A DNA stretch of 64,000 nt from Tubulanus polymorphus (lineage: Eukaryota > Nemertea > Palaeonemertea > Tubulaniformes > Tubulanidae), in contig NC_134032.1 of the NCBI RefSeq assembly GCF_964204645.1, positions 15,934,775-15,998,774 on the forward strand, given 5' to 3'. A program made the translations under genes and the position numbers. The notes under the pieces are model-generated. The model had not been told where the DNA came from, made no database searches, and was given only the letters and a program-made list of their open reading frames with translations. Of this stretch, positions 24,851 to 36,795 are shown piece after piece. Each line of letters starts with the position of its first letter. Position 1 is the stretch's first letter.

Positions 24851-27011
24851 AACCAATCCGCTTTGTAGTTAGTTAAAGTACGGGTTATTCTTTACATCTC
24901 TTCCATTTTTGTGTTGGATCCGGGTCTCAGTCCGGTTCCACAGTTTGTTGTAAACCCGCTGGGCCCAGTTTTACACAAAGAGATGAACTTATTAGAAAGT
25001 TATTTGGGAGAAACTGGGCCCGGGTAGGCATCGGGAAGGGAAGGGAAGGGAGGGGAGGTTGAGGCAGATATCTCCTGTAGAGTAGAAGTTCTCATTGGCT
25101 CATAGACTGTTTATTCTAGTATACCTTTGTCTCCCCTCCCCTCCCCCTCTCCTCCCCCTCCCCCCTGTATTTGTATCAATAGCTTGTAGATTTTGAATTC
25201 GGTCTGGGATTTATCATTGTTGTTGTAATTGTAAAATATTTTTTGTTATTATCCGTTCTGAATTCTTTGATACATGTATTCTTCGTGTAGGCATTTATAT
25301 TTCATGTGTTTGTATTTTCCACTTTCTGAGAAATGTAAAAAAAAAAACGCTGAAACCGATTGTTGGGCACTTGTTGTGTCCCTGGACCCTTGTGAGGGCT
25401 GTTCCTGGAACCCTAAGGACATTTTATTGTGTCCGTGGATCCTTAGTTTGTGGTCTCCGTAGTTTTGAAATTTGTTAATTTACAAACTATAGTTGAAAAG
25501 GTTTTGCTAAAGTACCCGCCAGGTCGGCAGGTTCCTTTTCTCTTAATTTGTTTGTTTCGTATTTTTGTATTATTTCTATTAGGTTCGGTTCGTTGCATGG
25601 TAGTTATAAAACATAACATTGTAATTGTGTGATGAATTTTCGGTAAATCGGGGACCATTTATTTTCATCACTACTTCATTCGAGGAAATGAAACAAAACC
25701 AGAAGATGACGAAATAACGTCAATATATGCATAAAATGAATGATCCCTCGTGTCTTATTAATCTTGTAATTAGGGAGTAGTGAGTAATTATTATGTTCAC
25801 CGGGAATTCTGCGATGCTGCTCCGTTGAAGTTGACGTCAAAACATTTTAAGTATCGATATTTGGAAACCGTTTTATCGTTTGAAAAAACTGTTGATGACA
25901 GAGTAAATAAGAGCACATGGAACGTTGAACTCTGTGAACTAAACAGTAACATCGCGCATCTCCTGGGTCTCACTCGTAAATAGTATAATCTCTCTCATGC
26001 AGTTGTATTTTTACTAATTTGATGTTGTCAAATCATATCTACTATTATCGATCCATATGTATTATTTGCATAAATAGCCACACCTTCATTAATCTCATTT
26101 ACATAATCGCATATGCGACATATATTCTCATTTATATATTCTCATCATTTATTGGCTAGATATAATCAGAATTATGATGAAATTCGTTTTATGAAAACGA
26201 ATTGGGATTGAAGTAATTCAATACGTGAATAATTAATTAGTGAATTATAATAGAATTGTTAACTCCAACGCTTAAATATCTATTCATGCGTACAAAATAT
26301 TAATGAAAAAAATGTATTTTTTTATGACGTAAATAAAATAATGAAATACTTTTTGCCATGAATATTAATCGATCACATTAAATACATTAAAAGTTACGGT
26401 GCAAATAAATGGTTCGTATTCAAAATTATTTCTTTTTGTATCTTTTTTTTGAATCTTTTCATATCGCGTTGGATTTTCAGGCCCAGTTTCACAATTGTGC
26501 GCGGGTTTGTGACTGGTGGTATTTCCTCGGGAATTGCCACAGAATTTCAGTCAGAACCCGGGCCCACCTCCAGTCGCGTCAGATATAACTTTTTCCTCCT
26601 GACTGAATTAATGATAGTATAAGGAGGTCCTAAAAAGATCACAGAGAAAATAATACAGTCTTTAGAAAATACGAATACGCTGATAAGAGGATGTAAAGGG
26701 GTGTCCCAGGTTCGAACCCAGTAATTACTGATACTGATTCAGAGTGGTCCTGATGCTGAATACAGGATGTACAGGGGTGTCCCAGGTTCGAACACAGTAA
26801 TTACTGATACTGATTCAGAGTAGTCCTGATACTGAATAGAGGATGTACAGGGGTGTCCCGGGTTCGAGCCCAGTAATTACTGATACTGATTCAGAGCGGT
26901 CCTGATGCTGAATAGAGGATGTACAGGGGTGTCCCGGGTTCGAGCCCAGTAATTACTGATACTGATTCAGAGCGGTCCTGATGCTGAATAGAGGATGTGC
27001 AGGGGGTGTCA

Positions 27012-27192
27012 CGACCGTACGGTGCTGCCGCTATGCTCATCGTTAGCGGGATTTTCATACACTAACTAAAGTCAACTCTGGCAATCGACGTGCTCTCCAG
27101 TTATACTCCGTAACCCTTGCTTGCCAAAGTTGACTTACGTTAGTGTATGAAAATCCCGCTAACAATGAGCATAGCGACAGCACCTTACGGTA
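27012..27192. mobile_element. Hairpin (foldback) element, copy 1
   Basis: Arms of about 64 bp, roughly 90% complementary, run from GGTGCTGCCGCTATGCTCAT to TCAACTCTGGCAA and back from TTGCCAAAGTTGACTTACG to GAGCATAGCGACAGCACC. They flank a loop of about 36 bp. No coding capacity is seen. Further copies lie at 27346-27527, 28068-28248 and 28402-28584. Confidence 0.85.
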
Positions 27193-27345
27193 AAATGTTG
27201 TTATCTTAGTAACTTCTGATACTGATTCAGTGTGGTACTGATGCTAAATAGAGGATGTACAGGGGTGTCCCGGGTTCGAACCCAGTAATTACTGATACTG
27301 ATTCAGAGTAGTACTGATGCTGTATAGAGGATCTACAGAGTATCC

Positions 27346-27527
27346 CGGCCGTACGGTGCTGCCGCTATGCTCATCGTTAGCGGGATTCTCATACACTAAC
27401 TAAAGTCAACTCTGGCAATCGACGTGCTGTCCACTTATACTCCGTAACCCTTGCTTGCCAGAGTTGACTCACGTTAGTGTATGAAAATCCCGCTTACAAT
27501 GAGCATAGCGACAGCACCTTACGGTAT
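27346..27527. mobile_element. Hairpin (foldback) element, copy 2
   Basis: Same arms as copy 1, with GTGCTGTCCACTTATACTCC in the loop and TTACAATGAGCATAGCGACA in the right arm. Flanked by satellite units. Confidence 0.85.
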
Positions 27528-28067
27528 TATGTTGATATCTTAACAAAAGTAATTACTGATGATGGATGTTGGTCAGTCCAGATGCTGAGTAGAGGATGCA
27601 TAGGTGCGTCCCGGGTTCGAACCTAGTAATTACTGACACTGATTCAGAGTGGTCCTGATGCTGAATAAAGGATGTACAGGGGTGTTCCGGGTTCAACCCA
27701 GTAATTACTGACACTGATTCAGAGTGAGTCCTGATGCTGAATAGAGGATGTACAGGGGTGTCCCGGGTTCAACCCAGTAATTACTGTTACTGATTCAGAG
27801 TAGTCCTGATGCCGAATAGAGGATGTACAGGGGTGTCCCGGGTTCGAACCTAGTAATTACTGATACTGATTCAGAGTGGTCCTGATGCTGAATACAGGAT
27901 GTACAGGGGTGTCCCGGGTTCGAGCCCAGTAATTACTGATACTGATTCAGAGTGTTCCTGATGCTGAATAGAGGATGTACAGGGGTGTCCCGGGTTCGAG
28001 CCCAGTAATTACTGATACTGATTCAGAGCGGTCCTGATGCTGAATAGAGGATGTGCAGGGGGTGTCA

Positions 28068-28248
28068 CGACCGTACGGTGCTGCCGCTATGCTCATCGTT
28101 AGCGGGATTTTCATACACTAACTAAAGTCAACTCTGGCAATCGACGTGCTCTCCAGTTATACTCCGTAACCCTTGCTTGCCAAAGTTGACTTACGTTAGT
28201 GTATGAAAATCCCGCTAACAATGAGCATAGCGACAGCACCTTACGGTA
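28068..28248. mobile_element. Hairpin (foldback) element, copy 3
   Basis: Essentially identical to copy 1 and at the 1,056-bp offset, so it arose by segment duplication rather than a new insertion. Confidence 0.85.
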
Positions 28249-28401
28249 AAATGTTGTTATCTTAGTAACTTCTGATACTGATTCAGTGTGGTACTGATGC
28301 TAAATAGAGGATGTACAGGGGTGTCCCGGGTTCGAACCCAGTAATTACTGATACTGATTCAGAGTAGTACTGATGCTGTATAGAGGATCTACAGAGTATC
28401 C

Positions 28402-28584
28402 CGGCCGTACGGTGCTGCCGCTATGCTCATCGTTAGCGGGATTTTCATACACTAACTAAAGTCAACTCTGGCAATCGACGTGCTGTCCACTTATACTCCG
28501 TAACCCTTGCTTGCCAGAGTTGACTCACGTTAGTGTATGAAAATCCCGCTTACAATGAGCATAGCGACAGCACCTTACGGTATT
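28402..28584. mobile_element. Hairpin (foldback) element, copy 4
   Basis: Counterpart of copy 2 at the 1,056-bp offset, differing at a few positions. Confidence 0.85.
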
Positions 28585-29160
28585 ATGTTGATATCTTAAC
28601 AAAAGTAACTTACTGATGATGGATGCTGGTCAGTCCAGATGCTGAGTAGAGGATGCATAGGAGCGTCCCGGGTTCGAACCTAGTAATTACTGACACTGAT
28701 TCAGAGTGGTCCTGATGCTGAATAAAGGATGTACAGGGGTGTTCCGGGTTCAACCCAGTAATTACTGACACTGATTCAGAGTAGTCCTGATGCTGAAAAG
28801 AGGATGTACAGGGGTGTCCCCGGTTCGAACCCAGTAATTACTGACATTGATTCTGTGGTCATGATGCTGAATCTGTGGAGCACGGCAGGGTCGAATACGA
28901 ATACACTACGAAATTTATAACAACCATTGCCGGAGCATAACAGTATTTACAATTATTTACAAAAATGGTCCGGTGATCGAGGTCGCCCGCTTTACAGGCG
29001 TGGGGCATAATCTATCGGACAGAGTAGATGGCGATTTGACAATTTATTTACAGGTAAGAGATTAGACCCAATCCTGAACTGGAATAAACAGGTCACTAAG
29101 TCGTCATCAAGACGATTTATATAGTTTTAGCAATCCTTCTTATATTGCTAAAAAAATTAT

Positions 29161-29304
29161 TCCCGTCAAGTCCTGCCCCTGTACGAATCAGTAGCGGTTA
29201 ACATGTGAACTAACGTCGCAGTATAAAATTCTTACGGTGGCATGCGAGTTATAAGTTAGTTCACGGATTTGCCGTTTACGATATAGGGGCAGCACTTGAC
29301 GGTT
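29161..29304. mobile_element. Short inverted-repeat element (GTCAAGTCCTGCCCCTGTA ends)
   Basis: CCGTCAAGTCCTGCCCCTGT at the left and ATAGGGGCAGCACTTGACGG at the right form imperfect 20-bp terminal inverted repeats about 140 bp apart. A single matching end is found at 44830-44852. Confidence 0.65.
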
Positions 29305-29518
29305 CAAAATTTCTGAAATTGCCTTTTTAGATACAAAATTCAAGAATGAAAACTTATGAAGTTTAAATTTTCTGAAGGATTAGTCCTTTACACCCCAAAA
29401 CCCTGTATCAATTGCTGCGCCTTGCGGGCTTTATACTCAACCCACTTCTCGTTCCAATCCGACTTCTTAGACACCAGGCATCTCATGGCAATAAAATAAA
29501 CTGAACAGAAGTTTTCTA

Positions 29519-29995
29519 ATAATTCTTAAAATGAATTTTTATTGAAATTGCCCAGCAATAAGAGTGAATATACCATGTACAGGTTTTAATATGACTTGTA
29601 CAGCGACCAGCGCTTTATTCTAAATAACAGGAAACACTTGCTGAAAAGTTGGTTAAAGATAACTTACTGGCGGATAAATACCAAAGTAACAACAAACGTT
29701 AGATTGTCACTATGTCAACTATCCACTGATTAACTGTAATCAAGAATAATTTTTAAAATGAATTTTTATTGAAATTGCCCAGCAATAAGCAATTAGAGTG
29801 AAAACACCATGTACAGGTTTTAATATGACTTGTACAGCGACCAGCGCTTTATTCTAAATATAACAGGAAACACTTGCTGAAAAGTTGGTTAAAGATAACT
29901 GGATATATATCAGAGTAACAATGATATTTCAATAGTCACTATGTCAACTATCCACTGGTTAACTGTAACCAACTTTTCAGCAACTGCAGCGCCCC
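29519..29995. repeat. About 235-bp direct duplication containing family 2 MITE sequence
   Basis: TTTTATTGAAATTGCCCAGC, CATGTACAGGTTTTAATATG and TTGCTGAAAAGTTGGTTAAA occur in order twice. The second copy ends with the complementary TAACCAACTTTTCAGCAACT, typical of family 2. Confidence 0.85.
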
Positions 29996-30103
29996 ATAAA
30001 ATGCAAATCCAGCCTCAGCTTTTTAATTAAAGAAAGGATAAAACTTTGGGACTTTAAATGCAAGGATTTTTTCATTATTTTTAACAATGTTTGGATTTTT
30101 CAA

Positions 30104-32189
30104 TCATATTGAGATTTCAGTTTTAAGTTGTGGCGACTCCATCTTTGTCCGCAGTTTCAAATACTGAAAAATAGAAACAACAGTGACAAACGAATATTTA
30201 GAATGAGAAGTTGGTTTTGACGACTGTTCACCGCTAGTATCAGTTTTAAACTGCTTACATTCTTACGACTGTCTATCGCCTGTTGAATCCACAGAATTTC
30301 CAGACACATTTTCTCTCTCAATGCTCTCAAAGCTTCTTTATCTCCGGCTTTAGACTCGATCTCATCATCGGATATGAACAATTTCGCTGCGTTTTCTCGA
30401 GATTCCGAACCATTGTTTCGTACAGGATCTACAAAATTAGAAATAATGATTACAAAAGAAATATTACAAGTTGAGCAAAAAGCTTATCTACATCGATTAA
30501 ATGAAATTGTAATTTGATGATGTCATAGGGGGATTCATTCCACCTACACGACATGTGCTACCAAAGAGTGATGCATTGTCTTGCACAGGGTCTAACCATC
30601 TTCACCCGTCAAGGGATTCACCCACTACGCTAAAGCTGTTCCCCGAACCCCTTGACCTCACGAGTCGTTGAAGTCGTTACTAGCCGACCAGAATCCGGTC
30701 GTACCAATCACAGCGCTTGTAACAAACCGACAGTAGACTTCTGTTGGTTTTCCCGTTAAATGGACCAATCAGCGAACGTTTTACCGAACAAGGAAGTATT
30801 TCGCAAATCGATATATGACGTCATGCGCAACAGCGCCAGTAATGAAATCACGCTTCGTGAGGCCAGGGGGCTGGTGGAAGCGAGTTCGGGAGTGTGATAT
30901 CGGACCCCTGGCAAGCGAGGATGGGTCTAACAAGATAATCACAAATTGAATTATTGACAGTATCTTAAGTTTAGCAAGCCTCGATTACTTCAATTACACG
31001 CCAATCGCAATTGATGATGTCATAGGGGGAATTACCGACGCAAGTCGATGATAATGATGTCATAGGGGGAAAATAATCAGCCATAATCAGCCATCTTCAG
31101 GTGACAGAAAAATAGTTACTTCATAAATATGTTGATTGTGATTCGCAGAGTTAGTTGGGTATAGGTACCTTCAGAGGGGTTAATGACACTGGATACCTCC
31201 CACAGTGAAGCATCCACCGTTAGATTCAGAGTTTCATCTTTAGCCGGAGAACTGGAAACAGTAACACGTCCGGCTCCGACTTGCTCCGACGGTGCGTCCC
31301 GAGTCGGCTCCTCTGCCGTTATTTCCAGTAAGGATTTGTTTCTCGTGATCGGTTTATCTCGGCGACAAGCCGCGAACGAGTCCACATTTCTGGACTCTTT
31401 TATTAAATTGTTATTCGCGATCAGTGAAGGAGTTGAGCTCCGTGGAGTTGGGGTCAGCTGGTTCCCTGGATCAGCTAAATATTCATCTCTCCTGCTGCTG
31501 AATCGCGGTCTGCAGGGTGTGTTAACTAGCCGGAACGTCACGATCGTCGATTTGGACTCGGTGTCCTTATTTTCCTGTTCGATCGTGTTGAATATATCTT
31601 CGTAAAGACTTCTCAATTTATCGAATTTGCGTTGAATCAAGAAACGTCGAACGACAGACTGAAATTACAACAACACCAGAAACATTCAATAAAACCAGAC
31701 CCGATATAACTCACTACCATACAACAGCGCCACCTTCTAGTATTGTATGAAACTACCCCACGCGTATTTCTGTAAGATACGTATTGCGTATAGCATCCAC
31801 TTGTCTCTGGTTCCCTCCCCTCACCCGGCCTCTAGTTCTAGTTCTACCTATTACTGGCCAACTTCATCATGTTGTAGATTTTTTCCAGGGACAGACTTTT
31901 GTTTTTAAATCAGTGAGTCAACCTCTCGGTTGTGAGTCAAACACCTTATCCACCATGCCACAAGAATGACAGGACAATGTCTGGAATTAGGCCAATCCAT
32001 CTCTAATCACAAAAACTTCAACTTTCTTGGGATTAATCTTTAAGTTTTTAAGGTCACCTTTCCACAGTGTGGCGCTAGTGTTATCAAAGAATAGTGCCAT
32101 GGTTAGGTTAGGCACATAATCATTAGCGCCTTGAAACTACAGTCACTCTAAATATTTACCTGAATCTTTATGATTTTCGCTTCTTCCAT
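30104..32189 (-). CDS. IQCC: IQ motif-containing protein C (IQCC)
   Basis: Four minus-strand exons: 32160-32189, 31169-31658, 30259-30428 and 30104-30163. They give 750 nt, 249 residues plus stop, with phases 0, 1, 0. The start ATG at 32189 opens MEEAKIIKIQ, which joins SVVRRFLIQRKFDKLRSLY to form one IQ motif (residues about 7-26), a calmodulin-binding helix type. The C-terminal part reads LEILWIQQAIDSRKN then YLKLRTKM, matching the conserved Leu-Trp-Leu-Gln-Gln-Ala-Ile-Asn-Ser-Arg-Lys stretch I know from human IQCC. The middle is Ser/Thr/Pro-rich and likely disordered. The family's molecular function is poorly known. It is head-to-head with the zinc-finger gene at 33511. An out-of-frame ATG at 32229 starts a short overlapping upstream frame. 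Length is near half that of the human protein. Confidence 0.85.
30517..31070. repeat. Dispersed GATGATGTCATAGGGGGA motif, three copies in an IQCC intron
   Basis: Copies lie near 30517-30534, 31012-31030 and 31053-31070, the first just outside exon 30259-30428. Reverse-complement copies occur near 48706, 48765, 48842 and 56223. The core TGATGTCA or TGACGTCA is CRE-like. Confidence 0.7.
31905..31972 (-). mobile_element. tRNA-like SINE fragment
   Basis: On the minus strand TGGCATGGTGGATAAGGTGT resembles a tRNA A-box region. About 30 nt later GAGGTTGACTCAC is a weak B box. It sits in IQCC intron 1. A decayed tRNA pseudogene is equally possible. Confidence 0.4.
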
Positions 32190-33510
32190 GTCTGACCGTC
32201 AAAGAATTCGATTCGCAAGCGTCCGCCATAACTCAATAATCCATTCCCAGCCGGTGCTGCCATCTATGAATTATCTACGAATTATGGAGATTTTTTCTCT
32301 CTCTTTTCTTATCTCTATGTCTCTTGTTTGTTTTAATTCCTTAAATGAATTGCCAAACCGATGCATTTGGTTTACATTAAAAACCAATTAAGTTAAAATT
32401 TGAATTTGCATTTGAGTAATCGAGTAGACCGTCTGGTGCTGTCACCTATCAGTAATCGAGTAGACCGGCCGGTGCTGCCACCTAGCAGGGGTTCATTTAT
32501 AGCCAGCACTAGGGTTATCGCTATCACACACAGTACTGCTTGAAACAAAGAGGCTGTAACGGCACTTTTATTGCGGAGTATATTGGGAGATTAGGAGATG
32601 CGGGTCTGATTGTAATCTGTGAAATATATTTCAGGTAAGCAAAGATTTAGATTCTTCGTTCCATCGATCTAATTGATTTGATTGATTCCTGAAAAATTTT
32701 TAGGGAGGGCTGCTAAATTTTTAATTTGGGCCCTGCTGCCGTGCTGCGCTGGCCCCGTGACTGATCATCGGCTTTCACTTTACTGTAACCTGTAAGAGGA
32801 TATAGGGCTGTGTGTTTGTGTGTTGAGGAGCTCTCTTCAGTCACTCAGTACAAAGATCTACTTATGGGCTACCTGCCCAAGGGCGGCATGAGACAATAAG
32901 TGGGCTGGGTGGGCGTCTTCCTTTTGGCTGGGTGTGGGCTTCAGATATTGTGCTGGGCTGGGGCTGGGGCTGGCTATTTTGTGCTGGGCTGGGGCTGGGG
33001 CTGGGTATTTTGTGCTGGGCTAGACTGGGGCTGGGTATTTTGTGCTGGGCTGGGGCTGGGTATTTTGTGCCGGGCTGGGGCTGGGTATTTTGTGCTGGGC
33101 TGGGGCTGGGTATTTTGTGCCGGGCTGGGGCTGGGTATTTTGTGCTGGGCTGGGGCTGGGTATTTTGTGCCGGGCTGGGGCTGGGTATTTTGTGCCGGGC
33201 TGGGGCTGGGTATTTTGTGCCGGGCTGGGGCTGGGTATTTTGTGCCGGGCTGGGGCTGGGTATTTTGTGCCGGGCTGGGGCTGGGTATTTTGTGCCGGGC
33301 TGGGGCTGGGTATTTTGTGCCGGGCTGGGGCTGGGTATTTTGTGCCGGGCTGGGGCTGGGTATTTTGTGCCGGGCTGGGGCTGGGTATTTTGTGCCGGGC
33401 TGGGGCTGGGTATTTCGTGCTAATCAGTTAATGAACGCTAATTTACTTCTAGATCATACACGTAACTGTATTAGTGATTGGATGCTGGTTTAACAAGTGA
33501 AAGTGCCGCC
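32190..33510. promoter_or_regulatory. Head-to-head interval between IQCC and zinc-finger gene
   Basis: 1.3 kb separates the two opposed start codons and should hold both promoters. No clear TATA box was seen. The interval 32885-33420 is a 30-bp minisatellite; 32400-32490 has a short duplicated stretch (CAGTAATCGAGTAGACC type). Confidence 0.4.
32885..33420. repeat. 30-bp minisatellite, about 17 copies
   Basis: GGGCTGGGGCTGGGTATTTT plus GTGCTGGGC or GTGCCGGGC. Its length is a multiple of three, so three frames stay open; these are not genes. G-rich on the plus strand, so quadruplex formation is possible. Confidence 0.95.
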
Positions 33511-36500
33511 ATGTTGTTATTGGATGGTGTTGGGTTACACGTCGTCGAGAGTGAATTAAAACAATGTATACAGCGCCACCTGGATTGGTTAGATGATATT
33601 GTATTAACGGTAGATGAATCGACGTGGTTACGTTGGAGTAAACAGAGACGCAGCAATGCCGCTAAATGTAAGTCATCCTCCCCTGCCAGAGGAAACTACA
33701 ATATTTAAATCAATTTCGATACAAATTCCGTTGATTTTGAATTTTTTTCGAGGTCTAATTTTATTTTTTATTTTTTTGTAAGAATTGTAATCAAACGCAG
33801 AATTTTAGGCTAAAAAAAAATTGATACCTTGTTTCTCCGCTCTGCTGAGCTTAAATGTTGACCCGGCCGGCCGCCTATCTGAACTGTTTATAAATTTTAT
33901 CATATTTTACAAAAATGACCCGGCCGCTGCGGAGAAACAAGGTATCATTTTTGTTTAGCCTTAGTGACTTCAAAATCGAGGGATAAATTATTGAAATTAT
34001 GAATAAGAAACTGAAGATGTTTTTTGTCAATAATTTCAGGTCAAATTCGACAACAATTCAACAATAGCGGCGTTGCCGGTGGCAACAAAAATCAAAAACA
34101 ATTAAACTGTAAGGCGGAATACAAGCACGAGAGGGCGCCACTGAATAGAGATTTCTACGAACAGGGGGCGCCACCGAATCGAGGTGTCGGTCAGAAACGG
34201 CGGTTAGAAATGAACCGAGCGAAACTCGTCGCTCAGAATGTTTTACGGGCAGTTAAACGACGCCGGCCGACGGGACCGAGCCCGGGGGCACGTCGCCCAT
34301 CAGCCCTCGTCGCGAGCCCGGGGGCGCGTTGTCCGGCGAACTCTGCAGTCAATAACGTTCAAATCCTTCACAATCCCAACAGACGACTTAATCAAACGGT
34401 TACCACGGCGATGTCGCGTACTCCGTCTCATATACGAGTTGTAGCTAATCACCATGACGACCGTAAATTAGACATTGTCACCGATAGAGCGGTGCCATCT
34501 GTGAACAATACCGAACATCACGCACCGTCGTCGTCAGTGAACTGTACGAATAATGGCGGCATAACAATTAAACAAGAGGAAGGTAATAGTTGTCATGACG
34601 ACAGTGTTGAGTGTCAGCAGCAGACGGATGGAGCGGCGTCCGAGTCGAGTAGTGGCGATAATGACTGTGATACAGCGCCACCTAGTGAAAACAAACCGAT
34701 ACCTCCGATTACTTACTTCAATGCGGTGAAACTAGAACCAGACGACACAGATTACTACACGATAAATGATGATGTCATCACCGATAATGATCAGCAACAA
34801 TACGGATTTACAATACCTGCGGGCAGCAGCGGTGTGGGCTCGGGCGGCGCGGGCTCGGGCGAGGAAAATGGACCAATACCTGGAACTAGTGCTCAAATAA
34901 CCGGTAAGATTCTTAACTATTCATATACTAACTAGAGTCCGGTTACTGGACCAAATCTGCAGTCCAGTTACTGGACTAAACCTGCAGTCCGGTTACTGGA
35001 CTAAATCTGCAGTCCGGTTACTGGACTAAATCTGCAGTCCAGTTACTGGAACAAACCATAGTCCGGTTACTGGACTAAACCTGCAGTCCGGTTACTGGAC
35101 TAAATCTGCAGTCCGGTTACTGGACTAAATCTGCAGTCCAGTTACTGGAACAAACCATAGTCCGGTTACTGGACTAAACCTGCAGTCCAGTTACTGGACT
35201 AAACCTGCAGTCCAGTTACTGGACTAAACCTGCAGTCCAGTTACTGGACTAAACCTGCAGTCCAGTTACTGGACTAAACCTGCAGTCCAGTTACTGGACT
35301 AAACCTGCAGTCCAGTTACTGGACTAAACCTGCAGTCCGGTTACTGGACTAAATCTGCAGTCCGGTTACTGGACTAAATCTGCAGTCCAGTTACTGGAAC
35401 AAACCATAGTCCAGTTACTGGACTAAACCAGCAGTCCAGTTACTGGACTAAACCTGCAGTCCTGTTACTGGACTAAACCATAGTCTGGTTACTGGACTAA
35501 GTCAGTTTGATCCTATTTTAAAATGATATTTGTTTCAGGAGAATGTTCTAAATGACAAATGAGTTATACTTATTGATTCTCCTAAAGTGTGCAAGAGTGA
35601 ACTGTAACTATTTTAAAGTGTTTTTTGGTTGACACTATTAAGTGTAGGGCTGTGTAGGCCTCTATATCATCAGCCTAAATTGAGGGCCTTCCCTCTGGGT
35701 CCGTGGCCCTATGAGGTTATATTGAGGGCCTTCACTCTGGGTCCGTGGCCCTATGAGGTTATATTGAGGGCCTTCACTCTGGGTCCGTGGCCCTATGAGG
35801 TTAAATTGAGGACTTTCACCCGGGGTCCGTGGCCCTATGAGGTTGAATTGAGGAAAACTGTGTACTACTGCAGAGTACTTATATATCTGTATCAGGTGCC
35901 TTTTTGTCTAAGGCTGTTTTTTTGTGCCATTCCGATCAGTGTAGATTATGTTACTATGAGCCCAGCAGAAAGGGCTGTTATCACTGAACATCAGGAATGC
36001 AGATAAATGGTGTTTTTCTTGTTAGAAAAGTGCCTTATTCCTATTGGTTGAATGGTCAGTTTTTACCCCAAGATTGGCCCATTTCAGGAGGTAGAAGATT
36101 TACTGCTTGCTGGTGCAATTTTCAAGCTCAATAAATGAAGTCCTGGTGCAAAGTGCTTTCTAGAAAATTCACAGCATTGAGATTTAGTTTCTCGGTAATA
36201 AAGATGAAATCCCGAAGAACCGTGTGATACCTTTTTGTGAAAGATTATCTAGTAAAAATGGTTTACCATAAAGTGTAAAAATAAAAAAGGAATCTGTGGT
36301 CTCCATGCTGCTGCATGTTGGGCTCATAAATATTCTACAGTTATAGGATCTAAAAGTAAAGCCCCGATACTGTGTAGTACTCGGAAGACAGGTAGCCTGT
36401 TCCAGTATCTCACAGTAAGCGTCTGCTGCTGCTTGTGTAGTTAGAACTGTTAAACATTGCCCTAGAACTATTCTCTCAATATCAGTTGAGTAGTAGTATA

Positions 36501-36696
36501 GCCTACTGGTGTGTTATACTGTATAGCTGTGCTGCCCTATAAACTACCAACAGACCCTGTATATATATATATGTGTGTAATGTGTATATGATTATACTTA
36601 GAATGACGCATTGCCCTAATTTAACTGTTAGCTATTATTATCAGGTCCCAGGAATACTCATTTCTAGGTAGCAGGCGGGCAGACACTGGCAAGCGT

Positions 36697-36795
<99 letters not shown>

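Larger units (their letters stand above)
26690..28870. repeat. 76-bp satellite with B-box-like palindrome, in a 1,056-bp higher-order repeat
   Basis: Units carry GTCCCGGGTTCGAACCCAGT, AATTACTGATACTGATTCAG and CCTGATGCTGAATAGAGG. About 15 units are visible, for example with motifs near 26707, 26781, 26857 and 26933 (76 bp apart). GGGTTCGAACCC is a perfect palindrome and fits the tRNA B-box consensus GGTTCGANNCC; some units have GAGCCC or lose one base. The segment around 27013-27540 recurs around 28069-28600 at a constant offset of 1,056 bp, including both hairpin elements. Confidence 0.9.
23938..30103. other. Gene-poor region between TFIIIC110-like gene and IQCC
   Basis: 3' untranslated sequence and spacer. 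It holds G-rich and 24-25-bp repeats (24215-24850), a CT-rich tract (about 25130-25165), AT-rich unique sequence (25200-26460), the satellite and hairpin block (26690-28870), and a 240-bp duplication (29519-29995). No gene could be supported; the open frame at 25780-25983 has no splice, start or homology evidence. Confidence 0.6.

Noticed and set aside
25780-25983. 67-codon frame in the gene-poor region
   Set aside because: Non-ATG start, no splice context, no recognised motif.
26690-28870. Cluster of tRNA genes suggested by repeated GGTTCGAACCC
   Set aside because: No A box at correct spacing, and no acceptor stem or anticodon arm could be folded; it is a satellite with a B-box-like word.
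32900-33493. Gly/Trp/Cys-rich open frame of 197 codons
   Set aside because: 30-bp minisatellite; the real start of the next gene is 33511.
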